Below, one piece after another: positions 8,820 through 18,420 of a stretch of DNA of 50,781 nucleotides. The notes beneath the pieces are model-generated. The model did no database searches and was not told the DNA's origin. It was given only the letters and a program-made list of their open reading frames with translations. The stretch is from Lysobacteraceae bacterium (GTDB taxonomy: Bacteria; Pseudomonadota; Gammaproteobacteria; Nitrococcales; AK92): positions 1-50,781 of the forward strand of contig JAAYIK010000024.1 in assembly GCA_012523465.1 (NCBI GenBank), in the 5' to 3' direction. Each line of letters begins with the position of its first letter. The first letter of the stretch is position 1. The position numbers and the translations under genes were made by a program.

Positions 8820-10660
8820 GCGGCGTTGACATGGCCATCGTCGGCCTCGGGGATCGTGAGCGCAGGCGCGTTCGGAGGCGTCAGGTTGACCGCGAACGTG
8901 ATCTCGTTCGACGGTGCCGAGCCGTTTCCAGCCGCATCCTCGATGCGCGCCACCACGCCATACGACTTGCCGTGGTTCAGCCAGGCCTGGGCGAGCCGCA
9001 CGCCGACCGTGCCGGCTGCGACTTCCGCCGCTCGGACGACGTGCTCCACCGTGCCGACGAGCGTGCCACCGGCATCGCGCACAGTCACCAGGACGGTGTC
9101 GCCCGCCTGGGTGCCCGGGGTCAGCCTCACTTCGGCCTCGACGCCGTCTTTGTGCTCCTCGGCATTGATGAAGCCGTCGGCCGCTTCGGGAATGACCAGC
9201 ACCGGCGCATCGGTGCCACCTGCCCCGCCCGGGCTGGTCAGGTCCACGACGAAGCCGACCGAGTTCGAGTGCGCCGATCCCTGGCCGGCCGGGTCCACGA
9301 TGCGCGCCGTCACCTGGTAGGACGCACCGTCACGCAGCCAGCCCGCCGGAATCTGCAGCTCCACAGCGCCGGCAGCGAGGTCCGCCGCCTGCACCGTGCT
9401 GGTCAGCGCATCGATGAGCGTGCCGCCGGCATCGCGCAGCTCCACCACCACGGTATCTCCTGCCTGCGTGCCCGCAGTCAGGCCCACCCGCGCCTCGACG
9501 CCGCCGTCGCCAAGCTCGCTGGCGTTGACATAACCGTCGTCTGCCTCGGGTACGGCCAGCACCGGCGCCTGCGAGCCATCCGCCCCGCCTGGACTGGTGA
9601 GGTCCACCGCGAAAATGACGGTATTCGACGGTGCCGATCGGTTACCGGCCGCATCCTCGATGCACGCCACCACGCGGTAGGATTCGCCGTCGGCCAGCCA
9701 GGCCTCGTCCAGCGTCACAGCGATCCCGCCCGCGCCGAGGTCCGCTGCCAGCACCGCGTGCTTGGCCGTGCCGACGAGCGAGCCGTTGCCATCGCGCACT
9801 TCCACCAGCACGATATCACCCGGCCGGGTGCCCGGGGTCAGCGTCACCTGGGCTTCGATGCCGTCCGCGTGCTCGCCGGCATCGATGAAGCCGTCGGCTG
9901 CCTCCGGGATGGTCAGCACCGGCGCCTCCATGCCGTCCGTCCCGCCCGGGCTGGTGAGATCCACCATGAAGCCGACCGGGTTGGACGGTGCCGAACGCTG
10001 ACCGGCCGGGTCCACGATGCGCGCCACCACCTGGTAGGATTCGCCGTCCGCAAACGCGCCCTGTGGGATCTCGATCACCACCACCCGCGGCGTGCTGGCC
10101 ACATCCTCCCCCCGCACCACGTGCTCGACCACAGCGACGAGCGCGCCAGTGCCATCGCGGATCTCTACTAGCACGGTGTCGCCCGCCTGCGTGCCATCGG
10201 TCAGCGCCACCAGCGCCTGGACGCCGTCGGCCAGCTCGACGGCATTAACGAAACCGTCATCCTCGGCTTCGGGAATCGCCAGCCGCGGCGCCTCCGAACC
10301 GTCCGCGCCGCCCGGACCGGTGGCATCCACGGCAAAGCCGACCGAATCGGAGTCGGGAGACTCCGCGCCCTAGGCGTCACGCACGCGCGCCACGACCTCG
10401 TAGGATGCGCCGTCGACGAACAAGTCCTCCGGCAGCTGCAGCTCCACCGCCCCGGCAGCAACGTCGTCCCAGGTCAGGACATGCTCCTGCACCTGAATGT
10501 CGCCGTTGCCGCCGCGAACCTCGACCACCACGGTATCGCCTTCCCGAGCTCCGGGAACGAGGCCCACACGCACCTCGACGCCACCGTCGGCAAGCTCATC
10601 GGCATCGATGTAGCCGTCCGCCGCTTCCGGGATGACAAGCGTCGGTCTGGCTTTCTCCGG
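8820..10660 (-). repeat. array of six Ig-like repeats in the adhesin
   Basis: Six units each begin with a variant of IPEA.DG.(I/V)(N/D)A.E..DG, near 10620, 10255, 9895, 9540, 9175 and 8840 on the plus strand, so the period is roughly 340-365 bp. Each unit carries recurring phrases such as GDTV.V..RD, SY.V.ARI.D.AG and F.VDLTSPGG. DNA similarity between units is high enough to permit recombination and change in copy number. Confidence 0.8.
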
Positions 10661-11147
10661 CTCCGGGGCAGAACCGCCCCCGCCACCGCCCCCGCCCGCC
10701 GCGACGGCGATCGCTCCCGCGCCAAGCACACCGGCGACCAGCCACCAGGCCGAGCTACCCTTTTCCACGCCGGCGGCTTCGATGGTGCTGATCTCGGTAA
10801 ACCAGAACTCATTCCAGGGGATCTCGTATTGCCCCCACCACAGCAGTCCCTGGGAGTCCTGCAGAATCAGCTCGTTCCGCTGCTCCTCCCCGGACACGAA
10901 AAAGCCTTCGATGACGATGCTTTCGCCGGACTTGAGGGTGATGACGAGATCCCCCGCCTGCTGCTCGAAGGCGGCAACTTCCTCGGGGTCGATCTGCAGG
11001 GTGATGACGCTCGCGACCGGGTTGCGAAGGGCGCTCAGTTCGCGCGCGGCGCTCTGCCCGGTGGCCTTGTCGGTAACGGTAACGGTATTCAGGCTGCTCA
11101 TGATTCTTCCTGCCACTCAAGCTCTGGACGGGGACGACCGGACGGCA

Positions 11148-11966
11148 TCAACCGTCGGCATCACGGGTGCGCTCGAAGACCTCGATGTCTACCCGCCGGT
11201 TGGGCTCGAGGCACCGCTTCAACGCCTCGAGCTCCCGCATGCGGCAAACGACCACGGGCTCCGACTCTCCCCTCCCCTCGGCAACCATCGAGCCGCTGGG
11301 CAGGCCCAGCTCAGCCATGTAAAGACGCACCGCCTCGGCTCTGCGTCGAGACAGCTGCAGGTTGTATCGCTCCGAACCGATCCAATCGGTGTGCCCAACC
11401 AGGGTGATGACAGGGTCCTTGTACTCAGCTTTGATCTTGTCGACGATCGCTTCGATTTGCGCCCTGCCCGCTGCGGTCAGCTCGGCGCTGTCGAAGGCGA
11501 ACACCACGTCACCGGCCAGGCTCAGCACCTGGAGATTGACCTTTTCTGGCTCGGGCTTGCCGAACAGCGCCTGGTAAAGCTTCTCGCAGCGCTGCCGGCG
11601 CCAGTGCGCGGAAACGACCGCGTCGTCCTCTCCCAACACCACCTTGAACTGACAGACGAGCTCACTCGTTTCCCCAGCCAGCGGGAAATGGATGTTGTAG
11701 TCCCAATATCTCGTGCCTTCGTGGCTGCCGACGCTGTTGGGCGCGCCCAGCAACGCCCGCAGCGCGGAGACCGGCATGCTGGGCGTGATCCGGTGCAGCG
11801 GCAGCTCATCGCAGTGCTTGCCAACGCGCAGTGGCTCATCCCCAAGCTCGACGAGCTCGACCTCGAGATCGGGAAACGGAAGCTCGGCGCCGTATAGCGG
11901 CAATGCCGAGGCGGCAAGCAAACCGACCGCCATCCTTGCAAATGACGCAACTCTCGCACTAAACAT
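11148..11966 (-). CDS. OmpA-family peptidoglycan-binding protein with an SmpA-like N-terminal part
   Basis: 272 residues from the ATG at 11966, which has GGGAG about 8 nt upstream; a GTG nine bases earlier is the alternative. A signal peptide spans about 1-27 (ARMAVGLLAASALPLYGA). The middle (about 50-130) has an SmpA/OmlA-like pattern around ALRALLGAPNSVGSHEGTRY. The C-terminal OmpA domain (about 150-265) has VVFAFDSAELTAAGRAQIE, the peptidoglycan motif LVGHTDWIGSERYN.QLS.RRA and the ending NRRVDIEV. It lies 46 bp upstream of the adhesin start and probably leads that operon. A role in anchoring or assisting the secreted adhesin is inferred from position only. Confidence 0.85.
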   Translation of the reverse strand: MFSARVASFARMAVGLLAASALPLYGAELPFPDLEVELVELGDEPLRVGKHCDELPLHRITPSMPVSALRALLGAPNSVGSHEGTRYWDYNIHFPLAGETSELVCQFKVVLGEDDAVVSAHWRRQRCEKLYQALFGKPEPEKVNLQVLSLAGDVVFAFDSAELTAAGRAQIEAIVDKIKAEYKDPVITLVGHTDWIGSERYNLQLSRRRAEAVRLYMAELGLPSGSMVAEGRGESEPVVVCRMRELEALKRCLEPNRRVDIEVFERTRDADG

Positions 11967-12749
11967 TTCAGCCACTCCCTCGACAAGGAGCGAAACCCTC
12001 GCTCAAAAGCGAGCGCCTCGCAGCTCCAAAAGATTCAAAAACGACCGCGGTCGGAACGTGTCACTGCCTGTCTTTCAACTGCGCATCATCCGCACAGCGC
12101 CGGCCACATGCCCAGAAAATGGCAAAACCTCGCCACAAGTCCACTCACAGACAGGACGGATCAATCAAGGTCTCTAAACCCAAGAAAAACGCCACTCTCC
12201 CTGGAATCCCGAAGTAGACCAAAGACTGAAGCATCGAAAAATCAGCCTGTCCCACTTGCTTGAACCAAGGGTGACACGGGGTGGAGAGATGAGAATTAAC
12301 CTAGGTCAAGAAACATCGATATCGAAAATAACAACAATAAAATCAAAGTCTTGCAGCAAACAAGGAGAGCGCAAGGGATAGCTTATTTAAACAAAGAAAA
12401 AATTTTCTTTGCCTGAGCACGGATCCCCAAGCCTTCAAAACTCTCTTTCTGAGACTCAATAAGGGAGAGAGAAAAGGGGATAATAAAAAATGAAAAGCTC
12501 TGCAAGAACCGGATCCATTCGATTCTCGCCCACGGAAAGAACAACCTCTAATAAATCATCCTTTGACCAGTTGCGCAACAAACCCCATCGTTCAGGGCAG
12601 AGAGGATGCCAAAAGCACCGGCTGACTGCTTTTTGCAGCAACAGCGCTATACAAATCAAAATCCACTTCGGGCGAGGGGCGATCAACAACCCTGCCGCCG
12701 CAGCGACGAGGCGGACTTGCAAGCGGGGTGAACGCGACAATCAACCAAG
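11967..12749. other. long AT-richer intergenic region upstream of the adhesin operon
   Basis: About 780 bp without a convincing gene, clearly richer in A/T than its flanks, especially 12180-12700. It separates the 3' end of the helicase from the start of the OmpA/adhesin operon, both on the minus strand, so it should hold the operon promoter. A 94-codon frame (12456-12740, minus) lacks a recognisable protein and is probably noise. A 20-bp palindrome lies inside. Confidence 0.6.
12392..12411. promoter_or_regulatory. 20-bp perfect palindrome, possible operator or hairpin
   Basis: CAAAGAAAA and its exact reverse complement TTTTCTTTG are separated by AA. It lies in the AT-rich gap about 430 bp upstream of the OmpA-like start codon. 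It could bind a dimeric regulator or be chance in AT-rich DNA; there is no G/C-rich stem as in a terminator. Confidence 0.3.
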
Positions 12750-15595
12750 CTACCCGAGCCAGCCGGCTGCCAGCCACTGGCGGCTCTCCGGATGCAGGTC
12801 CCGGCTCGACACTTCGGCCAGCCGCCTGTCGCTCGCCTGCAAGGCCTGGCCGAACAGCTCTTTTGCCTGCTCGCGATCGTGCGCGCGCGCTCCATCTTGG
12901 GCTGGCACAAGCAGCCAGCGCGAAAATGCCTCGCCGTTGCATTCGCTGCGACCGTCGGCGTACAGCTGCAAAGCGAAGAACTCTTGCCGCATGCGCAGAC
13001 CCTGCGCGTTCTGCCAGCGCAGCACCGCCACCCCCAGCGCATCGCCCGGGAGGCCGGCAACCTGCGCAAACAAACCATCGAAGCGCAGCTCCTTGGCCTT
13101 GGCGAGCAGCAACCGCACCAGCGGGGAGTCCAGGTCCAACACTCGCACATTGCTGCGCCCCGCGCCCCAGGCGCGGTCGAAGGTGCTCCGCTCCCGCGCC
13201 CGCCAGCCCGGCAACTCCGCAAGCAGCGCCTCGGGCAAGTCGATCTCTCTTTGCAGGCCGCCGTGCGTCGCCGGACTCATGCGCACGCCCAAACGACGGA
13301 ACATGCCCTCGACGAAAGCCTGCAGGTGCTGGCGCGTCATCGTGAGCTCCTCGCGCACCTCGTCGCGGTCATAGCCGCTCACGTACTGGAACAGGTCTTG
13401 CTGCAGCTCGGCCGCCTCGCGGGCCCGGCGCAGCGCCTCCTCGATTTCTTCCTTGGTGCGCTGGATGCCGACCTTGTTCGCGCTCTGCAGGATTTCCTCG
13501 ACATCCAGCAGCTCGGCCATTTGCCCCAAGATTTCGTCCTCCAGCCCGGCCCGGAACTCGCTACTGACAGCGGCCATGTCGCGTACCACCGTCTCCAGCC
13601 GCTCGTAGAGCAAATCGACGATGGAGCCGTCCAGGGTCTCCGGCGAGTGCATGTTGAACACCAGCACCGGCTTCTTCTGCCCGTAGCGATACAGCCGACC
13701 GATGCGCTGCACCAGGCGCATCGGGTTCCAGGGCAGGTCGTAGTTGACCATGATGTGACAGCTGCGCTGCAGGTTGATGCCCTCGCCGCCGGCCTCGGTC
13801 GAGATCAGGAAGCGACCGCTCTCTTCGAAGCGCTGGATGGCAGCCCGTCGCTCCTCCAGGCTCTGCCCGCCGTGAATGAGCGCGACGCAGCCGTCACCAA
13901 ACTCCTTTTCCAGCGCTGTCTTGAGGTAATCCTGGGTGGCCCGGTATTCAGTGAAAATGAGGATTTTCTGGGCGGCATCGCGGGCGTGAATCAAGGAAAC
14001 CATCTGCTCGATGAACGCTCTTAGCTTGGCGTCGTGATCGAGCAGCCGCTTTGCCTTGGCGATCATCTCTTCGAGCAGGGCAAGCTCACCGGCGAAGAAC
14101 TCCGTGCCGCCACCTCCGGCACACAGCTCCTCGAACTCGCCCTGGTAGCGCGCGTCCAGCTCGGCAAACTCCTCGGGAGCGGACGTGGCCTCCCCATCGC
14201 GCCGCAGCAACCGCTCATGACGCCGCCGCAACGCCTGATGGATGGCGGCCGCACTGGAGGCGGCAAGCTTCCGGTAGGCGTTCATCACAAAGCCGATCGC
14301 GAAGCGCTGCCTTCCGGCCGCCGACGCCCCGGCCAGCTCGCCGCGCCGCAGGTACTCCTGCAGCTCCTTATCGAATTCCTTGGCTTCCCTGCTGACAGGC
14401 ACCTTGACGGCGTGGGTCTTCTTGCCCTTGAAGATCAGGTTGCCCTCGGCATCGGTGACGCGGTCCTTGCGATTGCGGATGATCATGTCCCGCAGGATCT
14501 CGGGATTGAGCCGCAGCAGGTGCAGCTCGTCCTTGAGATCGGGGCGGATCACTCTAACAGCGCCGTGAACTTGTCGTGCAGCCCCTGGTGCGGCGTTGCC
14601 GTGAGCAGCAGTATGTTGTCGGCATGCTTGCGCAAGGCGGCTGCCAAGCCGTAGCGCTGCGAGGCGTCCAGCTGCAGGCCATACTGGCGGCGGGACAGCC
14701 GATGCGCCTCGTCGAACACCACCAAATCCCAGCGCCCTCCCTGCAGCAGCTGTTCCAGGCGCTCTTTCTGCTTGAGGCGATCGACCGATGCGATTACCCG
14801 GTCGTACAGCTTCCAGTGACGTGGCTCGTTGACTTCGAAATCCCGTCCATAGATGCGGAAATCATCCAGCTGAAACTTCTGCGCCAGCTCTTCCTGCCAC
14901 TGCACGGTAAGCCCTGCGGGCGTCACCAGCAGAATGCGCCGAAACTGACCGCGCTGGCGCAGCGCCGCCAGCAGCATGCCTACTTCGATGGTCTTACCCA
15001 GGCCGACATCGTCGGCGATCATCCAGTTGAGATGGCCGGAACGCAGAATGCGATGCACCAAATGGATCTGGTGCGGCAAGGGATCGATATCGAAATGGGA
15101 AAGCGCGCCGGTGTTCTCGTTCCAAAGCTCGAGCGCATGGGCTAGGCAGCGCAGGCGCAAGTTCTCGGCATCGCCGCTGCCGCCCAAGAGGCCCTGGCGA
15201 AAGCGCTGCTCAATGCCATGCACCATTCGCAGGTGCTGATACGGCAGCCAGAGCCGCTGCCCGCTCTCCCAAAAGTCCACCAGCACCTGCTCGCCAGCGC
15301 CGAGCCTGCGCAAGGCCGCCACCTCGCCCAGCCCCAGAGACGGCCGTCCCGGATGCGGCGGCACGTGCTCGACTTCCGTGCCGATCATGAAGCCGCAGCC
15401 CAGCGCTTCGGGACGCTCGCTCGCCAATCCCCGCTTTTGCGGATGCTTGCGCCAGTCGACCTCGATGATGGGATCCTCAATCGAGCCGCGAATCGCCCTC
15501 ACCACCCCGACGGTGAATGGCTCGATGGCTTGGTCCCGTACCCACGTCCCCTGAGCGGGCAATTCGCTCCAGCTTGTCCACTTCGGTTTGGCCAT
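12750..15595 (-). pseudogene. SNF2-family helicase split by a one-base frameshift into two overlapping frames
   Basis: The first frame (15595 to 14549, 348 aa) has an N-terminal Tudor/SH3-like section, then DEAD-like motif I ADDVGLGKT (about 195-203), DEAH (about 295) and motif III LLTATPHQG, and ends in KFTALLE. The second (14552 to 12750, 600 aa) continues with IRPDLKDEL, the helicase C-domain (KILIFTEYRATQDYL, STEAGGEGINLQ, RLVQRIGRLYRYGQ) and a helical tail. Relatives are single proteins reading through ALLE-L-RPDL, so one base (probably C after GAG) is missing at about 14550. The GTGA stop/start overlap could still allow coupled translation of two halves. It lies 55 bp downstream of the TPR-type gene and is probably co-transcribed with it. 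Confidence 0.8.
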
Positions 15596-15650
15596 TGGCT
15601 TCCTGCCCTTGTTTTTCTGCCCTGTTCAACGATGACGTATCGAGCAGCTG

Positions 15651-17276
15651 TCAGTTGAGATCCGGTATCAGACCGTGGGCGGCCAAATACGCCCTGTAAG
15701 ACAGCGCTTGAACCGGATCGTCTTCCCATTGTTCGATGCAATCGACCCCATCGGGGTCATCGAACACCCAGTGCGGATGCTCATCGAGGTCGCAGCCCGT
15801 GCGTACCAAGCGGTAAAAAACGTAGCTGATGAACGAGGGGAACATCCGCTGCAGACTCTCGCGGCTGCCCCAGCGCTCGAACATGGAGAAGAAAATGCAA
15901 CGGAACTCCTCTATCTCGCATGCACCGAACAAGCGCGCCATCCGCAACGCATGCTTCCAAGGAAAGCTGCTTGGCCAAACCCGCCAATAAGCACGGCTGC
16001 TCAAGTCGATATGAAGCTCGGGGCTTTCGGCCCAGGCCTGGCGACATGCGTGAGCAGCGGCGATCTCCTCCATGGGAATTTTTGCTTGCAGCAGCTCGCC
16101 AACATGGCGCGCCCTGACGCGCGCGCTGACGTCTGGACGCCGCGAATCGGCCAAGCCCTCTAGCAGAATCCGGGTCAAGATCCGCATTTCGCGCCTTGCG
16201 GCGGCACGATCCTCGAGCCGGCCAGCCTTGATCAGCTCCTCAAGCGCTATTTGTTCGATGCGGCGCCAGAGCTCGACGCGCGAAGGAAGGGCTGACTCGT
16301 CCGCTTGCTCTATCGATAGGCACTCTTCCTCCCTTGCCTCTTCCTCGTCGTCGACGCTGACATCGATTTCCGCCCAATCGAAAGCCTGCTCGTCGCACCA
16401 AATCAGGCCAATGGGCGCCGGCGACTCGGCCTCGTCCCAAGCATCCTCGGCAATGTCGTCAGCATGCTCGGGCTCATCCGCCTCGTCCCAGAGCCTGGGT
16501 TCGAGGACAACGTCAGCGCCATCGCCGAACTCATCGGCACCCTCATCGAACAAGGGCAGCTGAGTGGGGAAGCTGCTCTGAGGACGCGATGCAGTTTGAG
16601 GGAAATAGCGGGTTGATGTTGGAGAGCGTAAGTTCAGTGAACGCTCTTCAGAGCGTTCCGTCATTGCTGGCGCGTCTTCGACGCTTGCAGCCGCTGTGCC
16701 TTGCGCCGACCTGACCAGATCCTTCCCGGCATGTCTGGAACGACGTCTCCAGACGATGGTTCGACCGTTCTCGAGCTCCCTCCGCTTTCGCCTTTCCTTT
16801 GCCCCAAGCGAAAGCACCGATCGCTGGGGCCGTAAAAGCTCCCACTCGCTCGAGACAATTACGCCGGTTGCGCGTGCAATTACAGCAGGATGCGGGCCGT
16901 GACAGCTGGTCACCTCGGTCACCCATTCCGGCTCGTCGAACTCCCATTCGGAAAACTTCTCGACCCCAGCCAACAAGCTCTGCGCTTTTGCCTCGGCGAA
17001 AGCGACATCAGGGTCGACTCCATCGGGCGTTTCATGCTCGGCAGTCCGAATGGGCACATGCTCTCGCCCAGCCTGCTCCAGCAACGCAACCCGCCGCAAA
17101 ATGCTGTATCCTCACTGGCGATATCCCTGCGCAAAACGCACCTGCGCGAGCAGCTTGTGAGCTTCGATATGGCGGGCATCCTCCCGCAGAAGCTCAGCCA
17201 GCACGCCTACAGCTGCATCATACGAGCCTCGTGCAAAGAGATGGCGCGCACGGACCAGTTGTTCGGCTGGATCCAT
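15651..17276 (-). pseudogene. TPR-like protein of unknown function with an in-frame TGA
   Basis: An ATG at 17276 opens a 54-residue segment with TPR character (MDPAEQLVRARHLFARGSYD, then AAVGVLAELLREDARHIEAH). It ends at TGA 17114-17112, and the same frame continues without a further stop to 15651, for 541 codons in all. The remainder has a basic part around residues 150-200, a very acidic section (Asp/Glu/Trp-rich, about residues 245-320), and a helical C-terminus with Trp/Phe/Tyr-rich phrases (AYWRVWPSSFPWKHALRMAR). A TTG at 17099 could restart translation to give 482 residues. I do not recognise a family for the main body. Close spacing to the SNF2 helicase suggests a partner role. Confidence 0.55.
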
Positions 17277-17732
17277 TGCCTTCTTAGTGTCGTGTGGATG
17301 GCTGCCAAAATTTCGACCGGCAAGCGAAAAATTGGCCGTCCAGAAAGATGGCAGCCACTCCCCCTCTTATAAGCGTTATTTTCTCCAAGATGCATTGATG
17401 ACAGACAATTCTCTGACTTGCAAGCCAGGCAAATCAAACTTTCAAGAGAATCCGTTCCAAACCAGGTTTCAGGAAAAGTTTCATGGCGTTTCGGAATGCG
17501 TCGCAGCGCGATTAGGTCCATACTGCGGAAAAGACGGAAGGCGGAAGGCGGCTGCCGGCACGCAGCCCATGGACCGAGATTGTGAAGGCAGGCCCTGCCG
17601 AGGGTGAGAAAACAGGACAGTTCAGGGACGATTCTGCCCCACTAAACTGACCGTCAGCGCCGTCGTAACGACCGAAACCGAGAATAGCGAAAGTCTTCGA
17701 GCCGGCATCAGGCGCCCAACCCGGCCGCTGTG
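17277..17732. other. intergenic region without a supported gene
   Basis: About 455 bp between the DUF1456 gene end and the TPR-like gene start, both on the minus strand. Short frames on both strands look like noise. It probably contains the promoter of the TPR-helicase pair; I could not pick a clear -35/-10. Confidence 0.4.
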
Positions 17733-18233
17733 TCATGCAGCCCCGGATTCAGGGTACTGCTCGGTCTTGATGCGATCTTTTCCAACCGCCGCAAGACCTG
17801 CGAGGAAAGCTCGTAGCTGCTCGTCGCTGCAGGGACGGTAGCGTTTGTTGTCGGGCTTGCGGAACAGCGCACTCAACTCGGACTTGTTCAACGACAGGCC
17901 GCCCTTCTGGAAGATCGCGTACATGTCCGCATCGTGCAGCTGCAAGGCGACGCGGAGCTTCTTGAGCACCATGTTGTTGCTGATGTGCCTGTCCACCGGC
18001 CGCGGCGGTCCGCTTACGTCGCGCCCGCGCCGGTCGATGATCAGCCCTTCAAGCAGATGCGCCATCAATAAATCGCTGCACTTGCACCAATCGGGATCGC
18101 TTCTGTCGAGCAGCATCCGCTCGATCCGAGACTCATCGGCCTTGGCGCCCGAGAGCCGCGCCAGCGCGGCGATATCGGCCACCTCCAAACCCAGCGCACC
18201 ACTCAACAGACGCAGGATGTCGTTGTTGTGCAT
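17733..18233 (-). CDS. DUF1456 family protein (YehS-like)
   Basis: 166 residues from the ATG at 18233 (MHNNDILRLL). Two tandem copies of the DUF1456 unit are visible: MHNNDILRLLSGALGLEVAD...DLLMAHLLEGL and SNNMVLKKLRVALQLHDADM...LRAFLAGLA, each about 65-70 residues with an (N/L)D.L..LR.AL start. The family is widespread in gammaproteobacteria and has no established function. The first unit is diverged and carries Cys residues (DWCKCSDLL). It sits inside the helicase/nuclease island, but the family is usually chromosomal, so membership in the island is uncertain. Confidence 0.8.
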   Translation of the reverse strand: MHNNDILRLLSGALGLEVADIAALARLSGAKADESRIERMLLDRSDPDWCKCSDLLMAHLLEGLIIDRRGRDVSGPPRPVDRHISNNMVLKKLRVALQLHDADMYAIFQKGGLSLNKSELSALFRKPDNKRYRPCSDEQLRAFLAGLAAVGKDRIKTEQYPESGAA

Positions 18234-18400
18234 CGAGTCGTCTCCTGATCGGGGCAGTCGCAAACCTTATTCAAATCAATCGTCAACACAACAGCGACAA
18301 CACTACCGAAACGACTCCTGCCCAATGCGAACACGTTGACTGCACGGCCGTCTTCGCTCGTAATCCCGAGTTACGAAGCATGACACTCTAGAAAAGCTCG

Positions 18401-18420
18401 CAGCCTATGTCAGCCTATGT
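18401..18420. repeat. tandem 10-bp duplication over the DUF4011 gene stop codon
   Basis: Two identical copies of CAGCCTATGT stand head to tail. The stop codon of the DUF4011 helicase frame (TAG on the minus strand) falls in the second copy. It looks like a small slippage duplication. Confidence 0.7.

Larger units (their letters stand above)
6907..11101 (-). pseudogene. BapA/Lap-type large adhesin, interrupted by an amber codon and a frameshift
   Basis: Reading across two lesions gives about 1,397 residues. The N-terminus matches the BapA prefix / retention module: a beta-rich section, a Trp-rich LLWWGQYEIPWNEFWF segment, then a membrane-like GVLGAGAIAVAAGG and a poly-Gly linker. Six Ig-like repeats follow, then a BapA/LapF-type C-terminal region with a single RTX-like GGTGADTI and an acidic tail for type I export. 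The lesions are a TAG at 10370-10372 (codon 244, in the same frame as what follows, probably from CAG) and a G8 run (7645-7652) where G7 would keep the frame. The start at 11101 has a GGAAGAA ribosome site. As written, only the first 243 residues form a complete frame. Damage, phase variation and sequencing error are all possible. Confidence 0.8.

Noticed and set aside
7322..10171. 949-codon open frame on the plus strand opposite the adhesin
   Set aside because: It is a high-GC antisense shadow: its His/Arg/Gln-rich translation has no recognisable domain, while the minus strand has clear Ig-like repeats in the same place.
10368..10374. Amber recoding (pyrrolysine or reassigned TAG) as the explanation for in-frame TAG codons
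   Set aside because: TAG is used as an ordinary stop in intact genes here, for example bamD (42728-42730) and the PAP2 phosphatase (32127-32129).
8820..10660. CRISPR-like array in the region of regular repeats
   Set aside because: The period is about 350 bp and the repeats are coding Ig-like domains without unique spacers.
12456..12740. 94-codon minus-strand frame in the AT-rich gap
   Set aside because: No clear ribosome site, domain or neighbour logic; the translation looks random.
17112..17114. Selenocysteine at the in-frame TGA
   Set aside because: No selenoprotein family context and no evident SECIS-type hairpin directly downstream; nonsense or sequence error is simpler.
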